Source of the DNA: JAFGNW01 sp964618515
GTDB taxonomy: Bacteria; Zixibacteria; MSB-5A5; GN15; FEB-12
Length of the DNA: 13,094 nt
Assembly (NCBI GenBank): GCA_964618515.1
Contig: CAZUAS010000082.1
Span: 1 to 13,094, forward strand
Direction: 5' to 3'
Positions 1 through 6,486 of this stretch are shown here, piece after piece. The notes below the pieces were generated by a model, which saw nothing but the letters and a program-made list of their open reading frames with translations, ran no database searches and was not told the DNA's origin. The position numbers and the translations under genes are program-made. How positions within the stretch are numbered: position 1 is the first letter of the stretch; each line of letters starts with the position of its first letter.

Positions 1-44
1 CACCCTATCCTACACTCTTTCCCTACACGACGCTCTTCCGATCT
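1..44. other. Illumina sequencing adapter remnant (non-genomic)
   Basis: Bases 10-44 are identical over 35 nt to the 3' part of the Illumina P5/TruSeq universal adapter, ending in the characteristic GCTCTTCCGATCT. Bases 1-4 (CACC) also fall where the P5 oligo has CACC, with only bases 5-9 differing. Genomic sequence therefore starts at about base 45. This is an untrimmed read end left at a contig terminus. It should be masked, and no gene should be extended through it. Confidence 0.97.
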
Positions 45-45
45 C

Positions 46-909
46 AAGGCCAACGGCGGCAACTATACCGAGGCGGACCGGGAAGCCCTGGAGATGCTTT
101 TGAGTTTTGTGGCAGTGGCGGTGGATAACTCGCAGCTTTTAAAAGATAAACTGCGCCAGCAAAAAATCGAACAGGACCTGGTTGTGGCCCGTCAGGTCCA
201 GGAAACCATCCTTCCCCGGAATATCGACGACATTCCCGGGGTCGATATCGGCGCTGTGTATTTCCCGGCTCGCGAGGTGGGTGGTGATTTTTATGATGTC
301 ATCATTATTGATAAAAGCAAATTTCTGGTTATTCTGGGCGATGTTTCCAATAAGGGAATACCGGCGGCACTAATCATGTCCGCGGCTTCGGGTATTATCA
401 AGTCCATCATCGCCCATCAGCCGGATATCGCGGTCGGGCAACTGGCGGCAAAACTGAATGACCTCTTATGCCGGGATATTATCAAGGACCGGGAGATGTT
501 TGCCACTCTCTTTTTCGGTAAATTTGACTTGGCTGAAAAACAATTGACTTACTGTAATGCCGGACATCTGCCGGGACTCTTTTGGGACCATGATGCCCGG
601 ATGATTCAGGAACTGTCGGTGGGCGGCCCGATTGTCGGGCAATTTCCGGGTGTCACTTTCAAATACGGCGTACAACATTTGAATCATTGTGACCGGCTTT
701 TTCTGTTTACCGACGGTTTGACCGAGGCGGCCGATAACGAAGGTCATTTATTCGGAAGGGAACGGGTGGAACAGGTTTATTCGTCCGAAATAGAATTGTC
801 TCCCAAAGAGTTCTGTCTTAAAGTTAAAGAATGGGTTGACCGGTTTACGGAAGGTTCGCCGGAGGATTCCCATGATGATTTCACTATTTTACAGGTAAAA
901 ATTGAATGA
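46..909 (+). CDS. GAF-PP2C (SpoIIE/RsbU-type) serine phosphatase, 5' truncated
   Basis: This is the C-terminal part of a PPM-family serine/threonine phosphatase that in partner-switching systems dephosphorylates a STAS antagonist. The frame is open from the adapter junction (AAG at 46). The residues encoded before the Met at 94 continue into a helix typical of the end of a GAF domain, so the true start lies outside the window and the Met at 94 should not be taken as the start. Numbering from that Met, the metal-binding phosphatase motifs are present: GGDFYD (63-68), GDVSNKG (82-88), FTDGLTEA (205-212) and DDFTIL (261-266). The linker ARQVQETILP (32-41) is typical of RsbU-like proteins. Its stop overlaps the next start as ATGA, implying translational coupling with the kinase. 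GAF as the input domain is inferred from the short remaining segment; the phosphatase call is secure. Confidence 0.93.
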   Translation, partial: KANGGNYTEADREALEMLLSFVAVAVDNSQLLKDKLRQQKIEQDLVVARQVQETILPRNIDDIPGVDIGAVYFPAREVGGDFYDVIIIDKSKFLVILGDVSNKGIPAALIMSAASGIIKSIIAHQPDIAVGQLAAKLNDLLCRDIIKDREMFATLFFGKFDLAEKQLTYCNAGHLPGLFWDHDARMIQELSVGGPIVGQFPGVTFKYGVQHLNHCDRLFLFTDGLTEAADNEGHLFGRERVEQVYSSEIELSPKEFCLKVKEWVDRFTEGSPEDSHDDFTILQVKIE

Positions 910-1340
910 GTTGGTCCTGCTGTTTCACATATCGTTCGGTGCCGGAATCCGAAGACCGGATGTTGGATGAAATCGGGGACCTGTTAAGTCAATGGCAGGT
1001 ACCGGAAAATCTGCGGCACCGGATAATGCTGGTGATTTCTGAAGGTTATACCAATGCTTACCTTCATGGTAACTGCAAGAATGCCGATAAGTTGGTAAAA
1101 ATCTGTTTAGTGTTAAATGAAACCGACCTGATTGTCGATATATATGACGAAGGTAATGAACAGGAAAGCCTTAACAAAATTAAGAACAGAAAGCCGGCCG
1201 ATTTATTGGGAGAGAATGGGCGCGGTGTCGATTTAATGATGCGTTACGCGGATGATATCCGTTTTGAGAGGGGAGAAAAGGGCGGCCTTAAAGTAACTGT
1301 CTGTTTTAACCGTGATAATAAAAAAGAAATAAGAATATAA
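906..1340 (+). CDS. RsbW/SpoIIAB-like serine kinase (anti-sigma-factor type)
   Basis: A 144-residue GHKL ATPase of the size usual for RsbW/SpoIIAB switch kinases, which bind either a target protein or a STAS antagonist and phosphorylate the antagonist on serine. Visible ATP-site motifs are an N box with E46 and N50 (SEGYTNAYLHGN, 45-56), a G1 box DIYDEG (78-83) and a G2 box GENGRGVDLM (102-111). No other domain and no membrane segment is seen. The ATG at 906 overlaps the upstream phosphatase stop by 4 nt, and the STAS gene follows after 14 nt, so the three form a standard module. No sigma factor gene is adjacent, so calling it an anti-sigma factor would be too specific; its bound target is unknown. 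Confidence 0.9.
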   Translation: MSWSCCFTYRSVPESEDRMLDEIGDLLSQWQVPENLRHRIMLVISEGYTNAYLHGNCKNADKLVKICLVLNETDLIVDIYDEGNEQESLNKIKNRKPADLLGENGRGVDLMMRYADDIRFERGEKGGLKVTVCFNRDNKKEIRI

Positions 1341-1354
1341 TTCTGGAGGATAAG

Positions 1355-1705
1355 ATGGAGATTAAACAGAGAGAACACGGTAACATTGCCATTCTGGACC
1401 TTAATGGTCGTTTGGACCTGGCCAGCGGTGCGATGCTTAAGGAACATATCAAGAAACTTTTTGAAAAAAATGTAACCTCGGTTCATCTTAACCTGGCCAA
1501 GGTGGAATTCATCAACAGTTCGGGATTGGGTTCGCTGGTCTCAATTATGAAAGAAACCCGGCTGGCCAAGGGGAGGTTTACCCTTTCCAATCTGGCCAAT
1601 TATGTTCAGGAAATTTTTGAGATTACCCAGCTTTCCCATATTTTTGAGATATTTACGACCGAAGAAGAAGCGCTGGCTTCATACCAGGCTGTTCCGGCCA
1701 ACTGA
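1355..1705 (+). CDS. STAS-domain anti-sigma-factor antagonist (RsbV/SpoIIAA-like)
   Basis: A 116-residue single STAS domain, the switchable partner in RsbU/RsbW/RsbV-type systems. The phosphoacceptor loop reads EFINSSGLGSL (51-61). By alignment with SpoIIAA (DSSGLG, Ser58), the acceptor should be S55. The preceding Asp is Asn here (N54), a conservative change that also occurs in active antagonists. The N-terminal strand with NGRLDLASG (17-25) is typical of the family. A strong ribosome site GGAGGA (1345-1350) sits 4 nt before ATG 1355. It should be phosphorylated by the kinase at 906-1340 and dephosphorylated by the phosphatase at 46-909. It is followed after 24 nt by the HEAT-repeat gene. 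Confidence 0.92.
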   Translation: MEIKQREHGNIAILDLNGRLDLASGAMLKEHIKKLFEKNVTSVHLNLAKVEFINSSGLGSLVSIMKETRLAKGRFTLSNLANYVQEIFEITQLSHIFEIFTTEEEALASYQAVPAN

Positions 1706-1729
1706 TACTTGGGTTAAAAAGGGTATAAA

Positions 1730-3637
1730 ATGGAGAACACCATAGGCAATATCGAAGAGCTGCTGACGAATCTGCAATCACCGGATTTCTACCAGCGAGA
1801 GGAAACCGTCAAGCAACTGAACCTTTATGATTCTGACGAGGCGGTGGCCGGTTTGGTAATTGCCCTGGAAGACCCGGATCTGGGTATACGGGAACTGGCT
1901 GCTGATTACCTGTCAAAGAAAAAAGGGAATATCGTTTCACAGTTATTGATTCGCTTTTTAGGCAGTGAGGATATCGGTTCCAGAAATTTAGCCTCGGAAA
2001 TTCTGGTCAAAATCGGTTCGGAAGCGGTGCCGCCACTTCTTGTCAATCTCGATAATGATGACCACGATATACGGAAATTTATTACCGATATTCTGGGCTT
2101 GATTCGCGATGAACGGGCGATTGAACCGCTGTGTCAAAAATTGTGGGATGAGAATACTAATGTGGTCTGTTCCGCGGCGGAAGCTCTGGGTGAGATTGGT
2201 TCTCCCCGGGCCATACCCCACCTTCTGGCGGCTTATGAGAAAATCGAAGATGTCCGCCTTCAGGCGGTGGAAGCAATCGGAAAAATTGGCGACCCGTCGG
2301 TACTGCAGAATCTGTATGCGATGCTCAAAGCCAGTGACCCCATCCTGCGGTATGCGATCATTGAGGCTATCGGCGAAGTCGGCCAGGCTGAAGCGGTCGA
2401 ATACCTGGCACCGTTTCTGAAAGACGGTGAAAGATTGATAGCCGAAGCCGCAATGATGGCCATTATTAAAATCAACCGTAAAATCGGCGATAAAGTATGT
2501 TATGACTTACCGTTGAACAACTTTACCGACTTCCTTTTCGAGGGTATCAAAAACCGCAACCAGGATATAACCGAATTTACTCTTTCCCGTTTAAAACACT
2601 GGTACGGGCAGGATGTCATCCGCGGTCTTCTGGATGTTATTGATTACGTTGATGAAGCCAATTTGATGCGTATCACGGAAATTCTCAGTGAGGCCGGTCA
2701 CCAGGCGGGCTGGTTGATTGTGGAAAAATTAAAAAATGCTTCCAGTGCTACCAGGTTGAAATTGCTGGATGTTATTCAGCAATTTATCGATGAGGAACTG
2801 GCGATGGCCATTTTCGGTCTGGCTGATGACCCCGACCAGGAGATTCGCCAGAAGGTTGCTCACGTGCTGGGTGTTTCGGGCAACGATAAAGCCATCCCGA
2901 TACTTAAGAACCTAGCCCGGGACCCGATTGGTCATGTTCGGGCGGCGGCTTATTCAGCCATGGGCTGGCTGGGTACGTATAATGAGGCTGATTTCATTTT
3001 TGAGGGACTTAACGACAAATATCCCGATGTTCGGGAGGCAGCCCTCGGGGCGCTAATTATTATTGGCGGTCCTTCGGTAGTAAGGAAATTCAATGATGAT
3101 TTGAGCCATGAGGATATTGAACGGCAGCGGCTGGCCGTTACCGCCCTGGGCTGGATTGGCGAAGAAGATGTCGTCGAACCTTTGCTTAAGGCTATCAACC
3201 ATTCTGACCCCGGTATCCGCCGTTCGGCGATCAATTCCCTGAATAAGATAGGTCATGTCAAAGATTTCCATCCTCTTATGCTGGCTTTACATGATGAAAA
3301 CAGTTCCGTCCGGAAAGCCGCGGTTTCGGCGTTATTATCGTTGAAAGGATCCGGCGCTGTCGAAGATATCAAGTTCCTGCTGGATGATGAGGATGTCTGG
3401 GTACGATACCATACTCTTAATGCTATTGGAGAACTGGGTTCAAAGGAATATGCCCGTTTGATAATTCCCTACCTTGATAGCGACCTTGATATAGTCAAAT
3501 TAGCGGCTGTCAAAGCGATTTCTCACATGGGAGCCGACGAAGCCCTGCCGACTTTGAATCGGCTTAGGCAGGAGAAAAACAAAGACATCGCCGTAGCGGC
3601 GGAAATGGCTTTGTCCGTTTTAGGAGGAAAAAAATAA
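1730..3637 (+). CDS. Large HEAT-repeat protein in chemotaxis operon, function unknown
   Basis: A 635-residue protein built almost entirely of helical HEAT (PBS-lyase-like) repeats of about 31 residues. Typical units are found at 142-160 (VVCSAAEALGEIGSPRAI), 174-190, 205-223, 370-390, 433-447, 463-485, 495-510, 526-540 and 557-575. The pattern is D-x-x-V/I-R-x-x-A-A-x-A-L/I-G-x-I/L-G followed by A-I/V-x-x-L. I count roughly 16-19 units in two blocks (about 20-250 and 355-635), with a divergent stretch at 250-350 where the consensus fades. No signal peptide, membrane segment or catalytic motif is visible, so a cytoplasmic protein-binding scaffold is likely. AAGGG at 1719-1723 precedes ATG 1730. 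Its stop overlaps the next receiver start (TAATG), which suggests coupled synthesis. A bilin-lyase role is unlikely in this context. Its partner is unknown; the STAS protein, the receiver or CheA/CheR are candidates by position only. Confidence 0.9.
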   Translation: MENTIGNIEELLTNLQSPDFYQREETVKQLNLYDSDEAVAGLVIALEDPDLGIRELAADYLSKKKGNIVSQLLIRFLGSEDIGSRNLASEILVKIGSEAVPPLLVNLDNDDHDIRKFITDILGLIRDERAIEPLCQKLWDENTNVVCSAAEALGEIGSPRAIPHLLAAYEKIEDVRLQAVEAIGKIGDPSVLQNLYAMLKASDPILRYAIIEAIGEVGQAEAVEYLAPFLKDGERLIAEAAMMAIIKINRKIGDKVCYDLPLNNFTDFLFEGIKNRNQDITEFTLSRLKHWYGQDVIRGLLDVIDYVDEANLMRITEILSEAGHQAGWLIVEKLKNASSATRLKLLDVIQQFIDEELAMAIFGLADDPDQEIRQKVAHVLGVSGNDKAIPILKNLARDPIGHVRAAAYSAMGWLGTYNEADFIFEGLNDKYPDVREAALGALIIIGGPSVVRKFNDDLSHEDIERQRLAVTALGWIGEEDVVEPLLKAINHSDPGIRRSAINSLNKIGHVKDFHPLMLALHDENSSVRKAAVSALLSLKGSGAVEDIKFLLDDEDVWVRYHTLNAIGELGSKEYARLIIPYLDSDLDIVKLAAVKAISHMGADEALPTLNRLRQEKNKDIAVAAEMALSVLGGKK

Positions 3638-4026
3638 TGACACAACCTTCGATTCTGGTGGTCGATGACGAATTGTTGATTCGTGACCTGTTGTATGATT
3701 TCTTCAGTAGTCAGGGTTGGGAAATATCCGTTGCGGAAAACGGCGAAAAAGCCCTCGAAATAGTTCGATCCCGGAAGATAGACCTGGTCCTCTCGGACAT
3801 CAAAATGCCGGAAATGGATGGTTTGACCCTCGCTTCCATGCTCAGCCAGTCATACCCCAATATCCCGGTTGTCCTCATGACCGGCTATCCCTCGGTCGAT
3901 ACGGCGGTTTCAGCCCTTCGCAACAAGGTGGCTGATTATATCATCAAGCCGTTTAATATCAACCAGCTGTTCAAACTGGTTGAGGCAAAAATAAGCGATA
4001 AAGATAAAAAAGAAGAACATCGCTGA
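3637..4026 (+). CDS. Stand-alone response regulator receiver
   Basis: A 129-residue single receiver domain without an output domain. It has the acidic pocket D10/D11, phosphoacceptor D54 (SDIKMPEMDG, 53-62), switch Thr T82 (MTGYP, 81-85) and K104 (KPF, 104-106). The MTGYPSVDTAV segment resembles receivers of NtrC-type regulators more than canonical CheY. ATG 3637 shares one base with the stop of the HEAT-repeat gene, and a strong AGGAGG (3622-3627) lies inside the end of that gene. The two are therefore probably translationally coupled and may work together. Phosphate could come from the CheA at 6487-8259 or the kinase at 9459-10805; the sequence does not decide. The lysine-rich tail (residues 120-128) is short and unstructured. 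Confidence 0.9.
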   Translation: MTQPSILVVDDELLIRDLLYDFFSSQGWEISVAENGEKALEIVRSRKIDLVLSDIKMPEMDGLTLASMLSQSYPNIPVVLMTGYPSVDTAVSALRNKVADYIIKPFNINQLFKLVEAKISDKDKKEEHR

Positions 4027-4053
4027 AGCGGGCATAGTAATAAAAGGTGGCTT

Positions 4054-5040
4054 ATGTTGATGGATGCGGAGAATGACGTGCAAATGTCTCTTGAGGAATT
4101 CACGATGATACGTGATTTTATTCATGAAAAAAGCGGTATTTTTTTCGCTGAGAATAAAATGTACCTCGTGAAAAACCGGCTGATTAAAAGAATGTCGGAC
4201 TTGGGTATTAAAAGTGTCCGGGATTATTTCTATCATGTCAAATATGATGTTTCCATGAAAGAGTTCAATCAACTGATGAACCTGGTTACGACCAATGAAA
4301 CCAGTTTTTTCAGGAACGAACCGCAACTGCTTTCATTTTCAGACGAAGTTTTACCTCTTTTAATCAAGGAAAAAAACCAGAGTGGCGGTTCGAAAACTCT
4401 TAAACTGTGGTCAGCCGGTTGTTCCAGCGGGGAAGAACCATATACGCTGGCCATTATCCTTCTGGAAAAAATTGCGTTCATGTCCGGCTGGAACATAGAA
4501 ATCCTGGCCAATGATATTTCGGAGAATGTGTTGCAGAAGGCTCGCCAGGGTGAGTATTCCGGCATAACTTTAAGAAACGTCAAACCCAACCTTCTGGCTC
4601 GTTATTTTACTAAGGTAGGCGAAAATTATCGGATTAACCCCGAAGTAAAAGCTCTGGTCAAGTTCATTCATATGAACCTTAATGAGACCCGCCGGATGGC
4701 TATGATAAATAATATCGATGTCATTTTTTTCCGTAATGTGATGATTTACTTTTCCGATGAAGTAAAAAAGCAAATAATCCGAGGCTTTTATAATACTTTA
4801 AACGGGGGGGGATATCTTTATATAGGTCATTCGGAAACCCTGCATGGCCTTTCGAAGGCCTTTAAGCTGGTCTATTTTAAAAATGCGCTGGTTTACCATA
4901 AGGAAGCGGCCGAGATAGAATCTGAAGCTGAACGAACGGTGGGGACAAGAGTGACGGCGGATAAGTCCGGGGCTGCCGGCGGTGCCAGCCGGGCTATGGA
5001 CCTGTTGAGTAAGATTAAACCGATGACGGTCGGTAAATAA
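4054..5040 (+). CDS. cheR: CheR chemotaxis receptor methyltransferase
   Basis: A SAM-dependent glutamate methyltransferase for chemoreceptors. The N-terminal helical CheR domain covers about 11-90 and ends in NETSFFR (81-87). The SAM-binding fold begins with WSAGCSSGEEPY (119-130), has the acidic D154 in NDIS, then FRNVMIYF (226-233; the usual Cys before Arg is Phe here) and GGGYLYIGHSE (251-261). Residues from about 285 to 328 form a polar, Ala/Gly-rich tail without the TPR repeats seen in some CheR proteins. Start choice is uncertain. AAGGTGG (4044-4050) lies only 3 nt before ATG 4054 but 9 nt before the in-frame ATG at 4060, so translation may begin at residue 3. A run of eight G (4804-4811) encodes part of the conserved GGG and keeps the frame. 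Confidence 0.95.
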   Translation: MLMDAENDVQMSLEEFTMIRDFIHEKSGIFFAENKMYLVKNRLIKRMSDLGIKSVRDYFYHVKYDVSMKEFNQLMNLVTTNETSFFRNEPQLLSFSDEVLPLLIKEKNQSGGSKTLKLWSAGCSSGEEPYTLAIILLEKIAFMSGWNIEILANDISENVLQKARQGEYSGITLRNVKPNLLARYFTKVGENYRINPEVKALVKFIHMNLNETRRMAMINNIDVIFFRNVMIYFSDEVKKQIIRGFYNTLNGGGYLYIGHSETLHGLSKAFKLVYFKNALVYHKEAAEIESEAERTVGTRVTADKSGAAGGASRAMDLLSKIKPMTVGK

Positions 5041-5071
5041 GGATATATAAATTTTAGAGCGGGATAAATTT

Positions 5072-5449
5072 ATGAGTCAAACAATCTTGGTAGTTGATGA
5101 TTCTCCAACGGTTGTCAAGTTCGTCTCGTTGTCATTGAAGAATCAGGGTTATAAAATACTGACGGCTTCGGATGGGATGGAGGCTATCGAAAAAATATCC
5201 ACCCTTTCGGAAGCGGACAAGGTCGATCTGGTCATCACGGATCTTAACATGCCCAATCTCGATGGGTATAGCCTGATTGAAATTCTAAGGCAAAATATCA
5301 AACATAAGGATATACCGATTATTATTTTGTCTTCTGAGGAAGGCGATGACGACCAGGAGCGGGGTCTACGGGTTGGAGCTAATTCCTACTTGGTGAAACC
5401 CTTCAAGTCCTCCCTGTTATTACAGGAAGTGACTAAATATCTGGAATAA
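5072..5449 (+). CDS. CheY-like single-domain response regulator
   Basis: A 125-residue receiver with D9/D10, phosphoacceptor D57 (TDLNMPNLDG, 56-65), switch Ser S87 (ILSSEE, 85-90) and K109 (VKPF, 108-111). Ser at the Thr/Ser switch position and the acidic EEGDDD after it distinguish it from the canonical CheY that follows. It may act as an adaptation, phosphate-sink or scaffold-binding receiver rather than a motor-binding CheY; this is inference. It lies 31 nt after cheR, preceded by a weak ribosome site (GCGGGA, 5060-5064 region), and 29 nt before the next receiver. No output domain is present. Confidence 0.9.
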   Translation: MSQTILVVDDSPTVVKFVSLSLKNQGYKILTASDGMEAIEKISTLSEADKVDLVITDLNMPNLDGYSLIEILRQNIKHKDIPIIILSSEEGDDDQERGLRVGANSYLVKPFKSSLLLQEVTKYLE

Positions 5450-5478
5450 AAAAATAACATATAGAGTAAGGAGGAATT

Positions 5479-5853
5479 GTGGGAGATTTTAAAATTCTGG
5501 CAGTTGATGATAGTCCCACAATGCGCCGGATTATTATCAATACCCTTAAACGAGCCGGGTACCAGGATGTGGTCGAGGCTCAGGACGGAAAAGATGCGTT
5601 AGCCAAGCTGAAAGTGGATAAATTCAATTTCGTCATCACCGACTGGAATATGCCGGAGATGGACGGTTTGACTTTTGTGACCACGCTTCGTTCCATGGAC
5701 GAATATAAGAACCTGCCGGTACTAATGGTGACTACCCGTTCGGTTAAAGAGGATATCATGGAAGCGATGAAAGCCGGAGTGAACAACTATATCGTCAAAC
5801 CCTTTACCCCTGAAACCCTCAAAGCCAAAATCGAACAGATTATGGCCAGTTAA
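5479..5853 (+). CDS. cheY: CheY chemotaxis response regulator
   Basis: A 124-residue receiver that closely follows the E. coli CheY pattern. It has D10/D11, VDDSPTMRRI (9-18), phosphoacceptor D55 followed by Trp (TDWNMPEMDG, 54-63; E. coli D57-W58), T85, Y104 (E. coli Y106) and K107 (VKPF, 106-109). It should be phosphorylated by CheA, bind the flagellar switch and be dephosphorylated by the CheZ encoded 16 nt downstream. The start is GTG at 5479, supported by AAGGAGG (5468-5474) ending 4 nt before it; no better in-frame ATG exists upstream. Of the three stand-alone receivers in the window this is the best candidate for the motor-binding CheY. Confidence 0.95.
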   Translation: MGDFKILAVDDSPTMRRIIINTLKRAGYQDVVEAQDGKDALAKLKVDKFNFVITDWNMPEMDGLTFVTTLRSMDEYKNLPVLMVTTRSVKEDIMEAMKAGVNNYIVKPFTPETLKAKIEQIMAS

Positions 5854-5869
5854 GTGATAGGAGTCGGAC

Positions 5870-6472
5870 ATGTCTAACACAAACACATTGCAGAATAAAA
5901 TCCAGAAAGAAATCACGGAACTGACCAGATCCATCAATACCATAATCGATAACTTCAAACAGCTTAAGAATCCTCTCCAGGAATCCAAGGAAAAGGTTCC
6001 GGTGGCTACCAATCAGCTGGATAAAATCAGTGAACAAACCGAAGCGGCTACCAATCACATGCTGGATTTGATTGAAAAGATGAGTATCCGCGAGGATGAA
6101 GTTATATCCGGGCTGAGAGAACTCAGGAAGTTATTACCGGAAAACAGTGAGAAGATGATTAAATTGATGGATAATATAATCGAAAAAGTTGACCTTAATG
6201 TCAACGATGCCTTTACCCTGATGAATGCCCTGCAGTTCCAGGATATTACTTCCCAGCAGATGAACCATGCCGCGGCTTTGCTGGAAGAAATCGAAGTTAA
6301 ACTGATTCAAATTCAAGAGGTTTTCGGTTCCGCCACAAAGGCGGATCTGGACGGTGCCGTTTCTCATAAGAAAAAAGGAAGAGTTTACGACCCGCACGCC
6401 GACCTGTACGAGAAAAAAACCGAACAGAAAGATGTTGATTCTATCTTCAACAAGGTTAAAACCGATTCATAA
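5870..6472 (+). CDS. cheZ: CheZ protein phosphatase for CheY-P
   Basis: A 200-residue, almost entirely helical protein matching CheZ (E. coli CheZ is 214 residues). The active-site helix reads ALQFQDITSQQMNH (120-133). D125 and Q129 correspond to the E. coli metal-positioning D143 and catalytic Q147. The far C-terminus has an acidic amphipathic segment QKDVDSIFNKV (186-196), joined to the core by a charged linker (about 160-185). This recalls the CheY-binding C-terminal helix of E. coli CheZ (QDQVDDLLDSLGF). The N-terminal two-thirds would form the long dimeric hairpin. AGGAG (5859-5863) lies 6 nt before ATG 5870. Placement between cheY and cheA fits the role. Confidence 0.92.
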   Translation: MSNTNTLQNKIQKEITELTRSINTIIDNFKQLKNPLQESKEKVPVATNQLDKISEQTEAATNHMLDLIEKMSIREDEVISGLRELRKLLPENSEKMIKLMDNIIEKVDLNVNDAFTLMNALQFQDITSQQMNHAAALLEEIEVKLIQIQEVFGSATKADLDGAVSHKKKGRVYDPHADLYEKKTEQKDVDSIFNKVKTDS

Positions 6473-6486
6473 TAAAAGGCAGGCTT

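Noticed and set aside
94..909. Complete 271-residue phosphatase starting at Met 94
   Set aside because: The frame is open back to the adapter junction and the upstream codons continue a GAF-like C-terminal helix with no ribosome site before 94; the gene is truncated at its 5' end.
2109..2420. Plus-strand 103-codon frame inside the HEAT-repeat gene
   Set aside because: It is an out-of-frame shadow of the repeat-coding sequence with an Arg/Met/Cys-rich composition; the in-frame HEAT pattern explains the region.
5043..5071. AT-rich gap after cheR with two ATAAATTT copies (5047-5054, 5064-5071) as a promoter or operator
   Set aside because: Only 31 bp, no convincing -35 element, and the repeats are simple AT sequence; the spacing fits ordinary operon structure.
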